Origin: Actinomycetota bacterium
Lineage (GTDB): Bacteria > Actinomycetota > Actinomycetes > S36-B12
DNA: 7,367 nt
Direction of reading: 5' to 3'
Assembly: GCA_009702725.1 (NCBI GenBank)
Contig: WLHM01000057.1
Coordinates: 1 to 7,367, forward strand
Positions 1 to 5,971 of this stretch are shown one piece after another. The position numbers were made by a program, and so were the translations under genes. Numbering within the stretch: the stretch's first letter is position 1; every line of letters begins with the position of its first letter. A model generated the notes under the pieces. It did not search any database. It was not told where the DNA came from and saw only the letters and a program-made list of their open reading frames with translations.

Positions 1-72
1 GAGCAAGTGCACTTGATGACAGGGCAAGACGCACCGGTGCCGCAGATGCGGATGGCGCTAGATGCAGCCTGA
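1..72 (+). CDS. aroE: Shikimate dehydrogenase, C-terminal end (partial)
   Basis: The window opens inside a gene read in frame 1 that ends at the TGA at 70-72, leaving 23 residues. They include QVHLMTGQDAPVPQMRMAL, which has the form of the C-terminal helix of actinobacterial shikimate dehydrogenase (a QV-L-TG--AP---M--AL pattern). AroE reduces 3-dehydroshikimate to shikimate with NADPH in the cytoplasm. The call rests on this short tail and on context: the next genes are four more shikimate-pathway genes, and aroE stands at this position in the equivalent mycobacterial cluster. The NADPH-binding and catalytic regions lie off the left edge, so activity cannot be judged. Fifteen bases separate its stop from the next start. 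Confidence 0.75.
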   Translation, partial: EQVHLMTGQDAPVPQMRMALDAA

Positions 73-87
73 GCAGAACGCCCTGAG

Positions 88-555
88 ATGACCGTGGTTT
101 GGGGAATCGCAGCTTGGCTTTCATTCGCGGGGTTTGGTATCGCCCTGTCGGTAATTGACATTCGAGAGCATCGATTGCCGAATAAGTTGTTGGCGATCGC
201 GGCTATCGTGGGTTTTGCCGCGGTGGCGGCAAGTGCTTTCAGCTCCGGCGAATTTGGTGGGCTATTGCGCGCGGTGATCGGGTCTTTGGTGATATTTGGC
301 GCCCTTTTAGTGGTGGCGGTAATTGCTCCGAGAGGATTAGGAATGGGAGACGTCAAACTTGGTGCGCTTACCGGGCTCTATTTGGGCTGGTTGGGCTGGT
401 CCTGGCTTTTTTGGGGTACCTTCATCGGATTTTGTCTGGGTGCGGTGTGGGCGGTGGCGCTGATCATACTTAAACGAGCCCAAAGTTCCACCCCGATTGC
501 CTTTGGTCCTTTCCTGATCCTCGGTGTCGTGGTTAGCGCCCTGCTCGCTATCTGA
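88..555 (+). CDS. Prepilin peptidase-like membrane protein, A24 family, short form
   Basis: This is a 155-residue, very hydrophobic protein with about six predicted membrane segments (roughly residues 3-23, 33-51, 62-80, 91-108, 110-128 and 137-154). It carries both hallmarks of A24 aspartic peptidases: a first Asp (D24) after the first segment in SVIDIREHRLPN, and a second (D88) in GMGDVK at 85-90. A TPIAFGPFL stretch at 135-143 matches the usual C-terminal family motif. A24 enzymes cut the leader peptide of type IV or Flp/Tad prepilins at the membrane. The N-terminal cysteine-rich and methyltransferase region of PilD is absent, as in TadV/CpaA-type or archaeal-type forms. It sits between aroE and aroC with gaps of 15 and 12 bases, so it is probably co-transcribed with them. 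No pilus gene is in view, so the substrate is unknown. The start is uncertain: no good ribosome site precedes ATG 88, and GTG 94 has GAG (85-87) six bases upstream. Confidence 0.85.
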   Translation: MTVVWGIAAWLSFAGFGIALSVIDIREHRLPNKLLAIAAIVGFAAVAASAFSSGEFGGLLRAVIGSLVIFGALLVVAVIAPRGLGMGDVKLGALTGLYLGWLGWSWLFWGTFIGFCLGAVWAVALIILKRAQSSTPIAFGPFLILGVVVSALLAI

Positions 556-560
556 AAGGA
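555..560 (+). promoter_or_regulatory. Ribosome binding site for aroC
   Basis: AAAGGA lies seven bases before the ATG at 568 and is one of the clearest Shine-Dalgarno matches in the window. It overlaps the last base of the upstream TGA stop (553-555), which suits reinitiation by ribosomes finishing the prepilin-peptidase gene. It supports ATG 568 as the true start of aroC. Confidence 0.75.
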
Positions 561-567
561 TGGTCAC

Positions 568-1746
568 ATGGTGCGATGGCTCACGGCAGGTGAATCCCAT
601 GGACCAGCCCTCGTCGCAATCATCGAAGGGCTACCCGCCGGGATTTTGGTTACCACCGCCGATATAGATATTGACTTGGCTAGGCGTCGGCTAGGGGCTG
701 GGCGCGGGGCGCGGATGAAATTCGAACGCGATGAAATGCGCTTCGTGGGCGGCGTACGCCACGGGGAGTCAATGGGTGGCCCAATCGCAATCGAAGTTGG
801 TAACAGTGAGTGGGCTAAATGGGAAACCGTGATGGCCCCTGACCCAGTTGACGAAGAGGTACTAGCGCAATTGGCCCGCAATGCGCCACTTACTCGGCCA
901 AGGCCTGGGCACGCTGATCTTGTTGGAATGCAGAAGTATGGATTCGATGACGCCCGACCGGTTCTTGAGCGCGCTAGTGCCCGTGAGACGGCGGCGCGGG
1001 TCGCGCTGGGTGGTGTGGCTCGATTGTTCCTGCGCCAGGTCGCTGACATCGAAGTCTTGAGCCACGTCGTTCGAATCGGTTCGGTTGAGGTTGCCAATGG
1101 GGTAGTGCCGTCGATGTCTGATGGAAGCCGAATTGACGACAGCCCCGTGCGTTGTGTTGACGATGTTCAAGCGGCCGCGATGGTCGAGGAAATCGCCAAT
1201 GCGCACCGCGATGGCGACACTTTGGGTGGTGTAGTCGAGGTAGTTGCCTTTAACCTGCCACCCGGCCTGGGCAGCCATGTGCATTGGGATCGTCGGCTGG
1301 ATTCAAAATTGGCCGGCGCGCTCATGGGCATTCAGGCCATAAAAGGAGTAGAGGTTGGAGATGGTTTCGGGCTCGCCGCTGTTCGCGGATCGCAGGCCCA
1401 AGATGAAATCGTCAATGAGGATGATCGACTTGTGCGAACCTCAGGTAAGTCAGGAGGCACCGAAGGTGGGATGTCGACCGGTGAAATACTTCGGGTGCGT
1501 GCAGCGATGAAACCGATTTCCACGATCCCTAAGGCGTTGCGCACCGTCGATGTTGTAACTGGTGAGGCGGCTCCGGCCATCAATCAGCGCTCAGATGTCT
1601 GTGCTGTGCCGGCCGCTGGGATTGTGGCCGAGGCAATGGTGCTGCTTGTGCTGGCCGATGCCATGCTCGAGAAGTTCGGGGGCGATAGCGTTGGTGAAAC
1701 TAAGCGCAACTATGAATCCTATCTAGCAAATTTACAGATCCGATGA
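568..1746 (+). CDS. aroC: Chorismate synthase
   Basis: The 392-residue product is the usual length for bacterial chorismate synthase. This cytoplasmic enzyme eliminates phosphate from EPSP to make chorismate and needs reduced FMN. Family signatures are all present: GESHG at 8-12 with the catalytic-type H11; the arginine-rich RRRLGAGRGAR at 39-49; RPGHAD at 112-117 with the second catalytic-type H115; RASARETAARVA at 135-146; the GGTEGGMSTGE flavin/substrate loop near 296-306; and RSDVCAVPAAGIVAEAM at 341-357 with D343. ATG 568 is backed by a good ribosome site and by GESHG falling at its normal distance from the N-terminus. The stop overlaps the aroK start by four bases (ATGA). A PPG tripeptide at 231-233 is a recognised EF-P-dependent pausing motif, of interest because efp lies in the same cluster. 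No damage is visible. Confidence 0.98.
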   Translation: MVRWLTAGESHGPALVAIIEGLPAGILVTTADIDIDLARRRLGAGRGARMKFERDEMRFVGGVRHGESMGGPIAIEVGNSEWAKWETVMAPDPVDEEVLAQLARNAPLTRPRPGHADLVGMQKYGFDDARPVLERASARETAARVALGGVARLFLRQVADIEVLSHVVRIGSVEVANGVVPSMSDGSRIDDSPVRCVDDVQAAAMVEEIANAHRDGDTLGGVVEVVAFNLPPGLGSHVHWDRRLDSKLAGALMGIQAIKGVEVGDGFGLAAVRGSQAQDEIVNEDDRLVRTSGKSGGTEGGMSTGEILRVRAAMKPISTIPKALRTVDVVTGEAAPAINQRSDVCAVPAAGIVAEAMVLLVLADAMLEKFGGDSVGETKRNYESYLANLQIR

Positions 1747-2282
1747 CTTCTAGTGCAGCGCCAGCGACAAAGCCTGTGCTCGTGCTGGTTGGAGCGCCGG
1801 GTGCTGGAAAGTCAAGTATTGGTCGTCGGGTAGCTAATAGGCTTAACGTTTCATTCGTCGATACTGATCAACTAATTGAAAATTCCGCCGGCATGAGTGT
1901 GTCGGACATCTTCGTGACTCTTGGCGAGGCGGAGTTTCGTCGGATTGAGCAGGAGACCGTCGCAACTGCTTTGCGCGAGCAAATTGGGGTCGTAGCACTG
2001 GGGGGCGGTGCGGTGATGAACGAAGGCACTGGCGCTTTGCTCGGCCAGCAATGCGTTGTTTGGCTCCGGGTGAATGTCTCGGACGCGGTTAACCGTGTGG
2101 GCATGAATACTGCTCGCCCCCTACTTCTTGGGAATGTGCGCGGGCAATTGAAGTCGCTCATGGATGAACGCACGCCTGCTTATGAAGCCGTCAGTACCTA
2201 CGTTGTTGACACATCAGGTAAATCTTTAAAGGTGGTGGCCGATGAGGTTGCGGCGCTCGTTGGAGGCCATGAAAGTGACTGA
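1743..2282 (+). CDS. aroK: Shikimate kinase
   Basis: This 179-residue P-loop kinase phosphorylates shikimate with ATP to give shikimate 3-phosphate in the cytoplasm. The Walker A loop is GAPGAGKS at 17-24. The shikimate-binding residues expected from the M. tuberculosis enzyme can be placed: D42 in VDTDQLIE, R66 in EFRRIE, the glycine-rich LGGGAV at 86-91, and R143 in DERTPAY. The LID segment GMNTARPLL (120-128) supplies the ATP-contacting R125. The N-terminal 12 residues before the first strand are loosely conserved, so the exact start is less sure. ATG 1743 forms a 4-base overlap with the aroC stop and has no strong ribosome site of its own, pointing to translational coupling. The gene overlaps aroB at its 3' end by 8 or 14 bases depending on the aroB start. 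Confidence 0.97.
   Translation: MTSSAAPATKPVLVLVGAPGAGKSSIGRRVANRLNVSFVDTDQLIENSAGMSVSDIFVTLGEAEFRRIEQETVATALREQIGVVALGGGAVMNEGTGALLGQQCVVWLRVNVSDAVNRVGMNTARPLLLGNVRGQLKSLMDERTPAYEAVSTYVVDTSGKSLKVVADEVAALVGGHESD
2262..2266 (+). promoter_or_regulatory. Ribosome binding site deciding the aroB start
   Basis: GGAGG inside the last codons of aroK is a near-perfect Shine-Dalgarno core. It stands eight bases before GTG 2275 but only two before ATG 2269, which is too close for initiation. It therefore favours GTG 2275, whose product begins (M)TDSICITV, similar to the MTD start of the mycobacterial AroB as I recall it. Confidence 0.7.
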
Positions 2283-3375
2283 TTCAATTTGCATTACCGT
2301 GCGGGCGGAGCACTCCTACGAAGTTCATATCGGTTCCGGGTGCATCGCCACACTGCCTTCCATGCTGACCGGCGCCGGCCGATTGGCGATTATCTATCAG
2401 CGCCCGGTTTTAGAGTGGGTTGAACTTATTCGCGCCCAATTCGTTTATCAAGGCGCGCTGGTGGTGTTAATTGAGGTACCAGAGGGCGAGGCGGCGAAAT
2501 CAGCAGCCGTGCTCGAGGAGTGCTGGCAAAAGCTAGGGGAGTTGGGGTTTACTAGAAACGATGCCGTGATCGCAGTGGGTGGGGGAGCAGTCACCGACTT
2601 AGCGGGCTTCGTCGCTGCAACTTGGTTACGTGGTATTCGAAATGTGAATGTCCCAACAACATTGCTTGGGATGGTCGATGCCGCCGTAGGCGGTAAGACG
2701 GGGATCAACAGCGCAGCGGGCAAAAACCTCGTTGGCGCTTTCCATAGCCCAGTTGGAGTCATCTGTGATCTCGACACCTTAATGACCTTGCCGAGGCCGG
2801 ACTTAGTTGCTGGTATGGCTGAAGTCGCGAAAATTGGGCTGACATCTGACCCCACTATTTTGGCTGACTTACGCCGTGATGTGACGACCTGCTGCGATCC
2901 AAGTAGTTCGTTAATGGCTGATCTCATTCGGCGCGCAGTCCAGGTGAAAGCCGATGTCGTGGGGGGTGACTTCAAAGAGCTTTCGTCAAGTGCTTCGCAA
3001 CCGGCGCTTGGTCGCGAAGTGCTTAACTACGGACATACATTTGGACACGCAATCGAGCGGGTCGAGGATTACCGCTGGCGACACGGTGAAGCCATCTCGG
3101 TAGGGATGATCTTCGTGGCTGAGCTGGCCAGGCTTGGTGGTCGACTAGGAGAATCCGAGGTGGCCACACATCGTGAAATTTTGGGCTCCCTTGGGCTGCC
3201 AACCAGCTACGCACCAGGCCGTTGGGAGCAATTGTTGGCTGCCATGCAGGTAGATAAGAAGGCCCGGGGTAACACTCTCCGTTTCGTCATTTTGACGGGG
3301 ATCGGGCACCCGGTGGAGTGGTCCGGCCCCGACCCAGATCTGCTGTTGGCGGCCTACGAGTCGCTAACCGCGTAG
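2275..3375 (+). CDS. aroB: 3-dehydroquinate synthase
   Basis: From GTG 2275 this gives 366 residues, normal for bacterial AroB. The enzyme turns DAHP into 3-dehydroquinate using NAD+ and a divalent metal (usually zinc) in the cytoplasm. Numbered from this start, the NAD-binding GGGAVTDLAGF is at 102-112 and the substrate-binding GGKTGIN at 139-145. The metal ligands are E183 (in GMAEVAKIG), H254 (in NYGHTFGHA) and H270 (in WRHGEA). VDKKARG near 326-332 adds conserved basic residues. In-frame upstream starts at 2242 and ATG 2269 exist, but the GGAGG at 2262-2266 is best spaced for GTG 2275. The 5' end overlaps aroK by eight bases and aroQ follows after nine. All key residues are intact. Confidence 0.97.
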   Translation: MTDSICITVRAEHSYEVHIGSGCIATLPSMLTGAGRLAIIYQRPVLEWVELIRAQFVYQGALVVLIEVPEGEAAKSAAVLEECWQKLGELGFTRNDAVIAVGGGAVTDLAGFVAATWLRGIRNVNVPTTLLGMVDAAVGGKTGINSAAGKNLVGAFHSPVGVICDLDTLMTLPRPDLVAGMAEVAKIGLTSDPTILADLRRDVTTCCDPSSSLMADLIRRAVQVKADVVGGDFKELSSSASQPALGREVLNYGHTFGHAIERVEDYRWRHGEAISVGMIFVAELARLGGRLGESEVATHREILGSLGLPTSYAPGRWEQLLAAMQVDKKARGNTLRFVILTGIGHPVEWSGPDPDLLLAAYESLTA

Positions 3376-3384
3376 GCTCACGTC

Positions 3385-3825
3385 ATGGCTTCCAGCGTAA
3401 TGATCTTGAATGGTCCGAATCTCGATCGACTAGGCACCCGAGAGCCCGCCATCTACGGCACGGCAACTTTTGCTGACTTAGTTGCGTTTTGTACCGCCGA
3501 GGCGCTGACCTTGGGTTGCACCGCTGATGTGCGTCAAAGCAATGATGAAGCAGAGTTAATTGGGTGGTTACATGAGGCCGCAGATGCAAATTCACCAGTG
3601 ATCATTAATCCAGCGGCGTTTACGCACTATTCCTACGCGCTTCGAGATGCCTGTGCTCTGGTCGAATCACCATTGATTGAAGTTCACCTATCTAACCCAG
3701 CGGCGCGCGAGGAGTTTCGGCAAACCTCGGTTATTTCTGGGGTCGCTGACGGGGTCATTGCTGGCTTTGGCATTGAGTCGTACCGACTTGCCCTACATGC
3801 TGTTGCGCGCATGACCAAGGGCTAG
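3385..3825 (+). CDS. aroQ: 3-dehydroquinate dehydratase, type II
   Basis: The 146-residue product is a typical type II dehydroquinase, a dodecameric cytoplasmic enzyme that dehydrates 3-dehydroquinate to 3-dehydroshikimate. It opens with NGPNLDRLGTREPAIYG (9-25), containing R19 and catalytic Y24. QSNDEAELI (51-59), N75 in INPAAFTHYS, and EVHLSNPAAREEF (99-111) with catalytic H101 and, just after it, R112 complete the active site. The numbers coincide with those of the M. tuberculosis enzyme. After N75 the sequence reads P-A-A-F, where mycobacterial enzymes have A-G-G-L. ATG 3385 lies nine bases after the aroB stop with only a weak AGG (3374-3376) upstream, so coupling to aroB is likely. M6 is a less likely alternative start. 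Confidence 0.97.
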   Translation: MASSVMILNGPNLDRLGTREPAIYGTATFADLVAFCTAEALTLGCTADVRQSNDEAELIGWLHEAADANSPVIINPAAFTHYSYALRDACALVESPLIEVHLSNPAAREEFRQTSVISGVADGVIAGFGIESYRLALHAVARMTKG

Positions 3826-3833
3826 GCGTTTTG

Positions 3834-4901
3834 ATGTCGGGTAGTCGCCGTGATGAGCTGAGAAAGTTAATGCCGGCCGACATGCCTGGGCTTCTTGTAA
3901 CTCTGTTGCCAAATATCAGGTACCTGAGTGGGTTCAGTGGCAGTAATGCGGCACTGTTCGTGTCACGTGACGATCCAAGTCGCGACCTAATATGCACCGA
4001 CGGCCGTTATCAAACGCAAGTTGCACGTGAGTGCCCTGACCTTCCAGTGCACCAGGATCGATCCTGTGCTGTTGCCTTGGTGGCGCGATTAGCGGGTGAG
4101 GGCTTAACCCGCATCGGAGTGGAGGATCAGATTCCGGTTGCGATTGACCGCGAATTTCAGAAATTACTTTCAGTTGTAGCGACCTCAGGTTTGATCGAGC
4201 AGCTAAGAGTCGTTAAAGATGCTAGCGAAATTGAGCTACTGACTCAGGCTGGTTTAATCACCGCGGAGGCTATGGCGCAGCTACTCCGCGAACTCCGAGT
4301 GGGCATGACCGAGATTTATGCGGCACGACGACTCGAGCAGTTATTCGGTGAATTCGGAGCCGAAGATAGAGCTTTCGAGACGATCGTGGCCACCGGTTCG
4401 AACTCGGCAATCCCACATCACCAGCCTACGTCACGAGTCTTGGCCAGAGGCGATCTCCTGGTCATTGACGCCGGTGCGATGGTGGCCGGTTATCACGCCG
4501 ACATGACACGCACGGTGCTGGTTGGTGCAGATCCCGAGCCGTGGCAGTTACAAATTCACGGATTAGTGGCAACGGCACAAATTGCAGGGGTAAAGGCCTG
4601 CGCTACCGCCGTGCCGCTCAAGACCATCGACGCTGCGGCCCGATCGATCATTGCTGACGCGGGGTTTAGCCGTGAATTTGGCCATGGGCTCGGCCATGGG
4701 GTGGGTTTGGAGATTCATGAGGCACCGATGATCAATGCCCGGTCGACGGGTACCATTTCACCCAACACCCCGGTAACCATCGAGCCTGGTATCTACTTAC
4801 CAGATAAAGGTGGTGTGCGGATCGAAGACACCTTGGTGGTGGAGTCGAAGGCAAGCCGGGTCCTTACTGAACTGGCGCGCGAACTGGTCGTGGTCGGATG
4901 A
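3834..4901 (+). CDS. pepQ: Xaa-Pro aminopeptidase/dipeptidase, M24B family
   Basis: This 355-residue 'pita-bread' metallopeptidase has a creatinase-like N-terminal domain (about 1-120, with LSGFSGSNAALF near 31-42 and DGRY near 56-59) and a C-terminal catalytic domain. The five dinuclear-metal ligands can be placed: D212 and D223 in VIDAGAMVAGYHADMTRT, H288 in GHGLGHGVG, E317 in IEPGIYLP and E331 in VRIEDT. Such enzymes cleave the bond before proline in dipeptides (prolidase) or at peptide N-termini (aminopeptidase P); sequence alone does not decide which. There is no signal peptide, so it should be cytoplasmic. The gene begins eight bases after aroQ. ATG 3834 has a weak AGG (3824-3826) at seven bases; a TTG at 3831 would add one residue but sits too close. 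The symbol follows the mycobacterial cluster. Confidence 0.93.
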   Translation: MSGSRRDELRKLMPADMPGLLVTLLPNIRYLSGFSGSNAALFVSRDDPSRDLICTDGRYQTQVARECPDLPVHQDRSCAVALVARLAGEGLTRIGVEDQIPVAIDREFQKLLSVVATSGLIEQLRVVKDASEIELLTQAGLITAEAMAQLLRELRVGMTEIYAARRLEQLFGEFGAEDRAFETIVATGSNSAIPHHQPTSRVLARGDLLVIDAGAMVAGYHADMTRTVLVGADPEPWQLQIHGLVATAQIAGVKACATAVPLKTIDAAARSIIADAGFSREFGHGLGHGVGLEIHEAPMINARSTGTISPNTPVTIEPGIYLPDKGGVRIEDTLVVESKASRVLTELARELVVVG

Positions 4902-4930
4902 ACCTGGAATTCAAGGCAACAACAAATAGC

Positions 4931-4936
4931 GGGAGA
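4931..4936 (+). promoter_or_regulatory. Ribosome binding site for efp
   Basis: GGGAGA ends seven bases before GTG 4944 and fixes this non-ATG codon as the efp start. The nearby ATG at 4936 is out of frame. The remainder of the 42-base pepQ-efp gap (4902-4943), the longest in the window, shows no convincing promoter or terminator. Confidence 0.75.
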
Positions 4937-4943
4937 TGACGTC

Positions 4944-5504
4944 GTGGCAAGCACGAATGACCTAAAAAACGGGCTCGTCCTGAATATCGATGGCCAGTTG
5001 TGGACCGTGATCGAGTTCCAGCACGTTAAGCCTGGCAAAGGGCCGGCCTTTGTCCGCACCAAACTTAAGAGTGTGCTTTCAGGCAAAGTTGTCGATAAGA
5101 CTTTCAATGCCGGTATCAAAGTCGAAACCGCTAGCGTCGATCGACGCGACATGCAATACCTGTACCGCGATGGAGATGATTGGGTTTTCATGGACGTGGC
5201 TAATTACGAGCAAATCACGGTACCCAATGCCGTCGTCGGCGAATCCTCTAAGTACCTGCTCGAAAACCAGGTTGCCAACATCTCGATCCACGAGGAGACC
5301 GCAATCATTGTTGAGCTGCCGGCATCGGTTGAATTGATGCTTACTTACACCGAGCCCGGACTCCAGGGGGATAGATCCACGGGCGGCACTAAGCCAGCGA
5401 CCTTGGAAACCGGTGCGATTATTCAGGTACCGCTTTTCCTTGAATCAGATACTAAAGTCAAAGTTGATACCCGTGATGGTTCCTATCTTGGCCGCGTGAA
5501 TTAG
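4944..5504 (+). CDS. efp: Translation elongation factor P
   Basis: The 186-residue product has the normal three-domain EF-P length. EF-P binds stalled ribosomes next to the P-site tRNA and promotes peptide bond formation at consecutive prolines. Domain I (about 1-64) carries the loop KPGKGPAF at 29-36 whose tip is K32, equivalent to E. coli K34. The C-terminal domain shows the EF-P signature KPATLETGAIIQVPLFLESD-like stretch from 150, and the protein ends DGSYLGRVN. The PGKGP context is that of the actinobacterial subgroup reported to work with unmodified lysine. Translation starts at GTG 4944 behind GGGAGA. The gene follows pepQ after 42 bases and precedes nusB by two, so efp and nusB are almost certainly co-transcribed. 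Confidence 0.98.
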   Translation: MASTNDLKNGLVLNIDGQLWTVIEFQHVKPGKGPAFVRTKLKSVLSGKVVDKTFNAGIKVETASVDRRDMQYLYRDGDDWVFMDVANYEQITVPNAVVGESSKYLLENQVANISIHEETAIIVELPASVELMLTYTEPGLQGDRSTGGTKPATLETGAIIQVPLFLESDTKVKVDTRDGSYLGRVN

Positions 5505-5506
5505 AC

Positions 5507-5932
5507 GTGTCTGCTCGCGGTAAGGCTCGCAAACGGGCCCTAGATATCTTGTATGAGGCTGATATTCGAGGCGTGCCAGCACTCGAAGTTCTGGAGTCGC
5601 AGGTTGTTAGGCGCTCGGAGGATGGTGATCCCGAGTTGAATGTATATGTCTCTGAGATCGTTCACGGGGTTGTCGAGCACGGTCAGTACATCGATGAGGT
5701 CATCAGTACTTACTCACTCGGCTGGACTCTACCGCGCATGCCAGCGGTGGATCGATCGATCCTACGGCTGGCCTGTTATGAAGTTCTCTGGAATGACGAT
5801 GTCCCTGACGCGGTGGTTATCTCCGAGGCTGTGAATATGGCCCAGAGCCTTTCGACCGATGAATCCTCGACCTTCGTCAATGGGCTGTTAGCGCGAATAA
5901 GTGAAGTGAAGACTCGACTTACAATCCAGTAG
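5507..5932 (+). CDS. nusB: Transcription antitermination factor NusB
   Basis: This 141-residue all-helical protein belongs to the NusB/RsmB fold. With NusE (ribosomal protein S10) it binds boxA RNA and supports antitermination and folding of rRNA transcripts. The basic N-terminus SARGKARKRALDILYEAD (2-19) is the typical RNA-binding start of the family. The core MPAVDRSILRLACYEVL (78-94), the P-DAVVISEAVNMAQ stretch (100-113) and STFVNGLLARI (121-131) are highly characteristic. The start is GTG 5507, only two bases after the efp stop and without a clear ribosome site, so it probably depends on coupling to efp. The gene is complete. It closes the conserved cluster; the hydrolase after it is not part of the order I know from mycobacteria. 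Confidence 0.96.
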   Translation: MSARGKARKRALDILYEADIRGVPALEVLESQVVRRSEDGDPELNVYVSEIVHGVVEHGQYIDEVISTYSLGWTLPRMPAVDRSILRLACYEVLWNDDVPDAVVISEAVNMAQSLSTDESSTFVNGLLARISEVKTRLTIQ

Positions 5933-5933
5933 C

Positions 5934-5957
5934 CTAAGCCAATATTTTGGGTTTTAG
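5934..5957 (+). terminator. Imperfect hairpin after nusB, possible weak terminator
   Basis: Just after the nusB stop, CTAA (5934-5937) pairs with TTAG (5954-5957) and CCAA (5939-5942) with TTGG (5947-5950). The loop is TATT, with a 1x3 internal bulge between the two 4-bp arms. The stem is AT-rich and no run of T follows, so it is not a standard intrinsic terminator. It could slow polymerase or mark the operon end, or it may be chance. Confidence 0.25.
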
Positions 5958-5971
5958 TTCATACTTGACGC

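Noticed and set aside
564..1284. Long open frames on the minus strand opposite aroC (564-1097 and 862-1284).
   Set aside because: They lie antisense to a strongly conserved gene, their predicted proteins are low-complexity rich in Arg, Ser, Thr and Pro, and they match no family I recognise. They are codon-bias shadows.
2448..2975. Minus-strand open frame of 175 codons opposite aroB.
   Set aside because: It is antisense to the conserved NAD-binding and metal-binding parts of AroB, with a Ser/Thr/Pro/Ala-rich product typical of a shadow frame.
4680..4700. Direct repeat of GGCCATGGG within pepQ.
   Set aside because: It encodes the conserved GHGLGHG metal-binding motif, so the repeat follows from protein sequence.
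4902..4943. The pepQ-efp gap as a site for a separate efp promoter or attenuator.
   Set aside because: Apart from the ribosome site, no paired -35/-10 boxes or stable hairpin can be seen in these 42 bases.
5749..5762. A 14-base perfect palindrome, GGATCGATCGATCC, that could be an operator or protein-binding site.
   Set aside because: It lies inside the nusB codons for the conserved VDRSIL core, and overlapping GATC/CGAT repeats arise easily from those codons. Nothing else supports a binding site.
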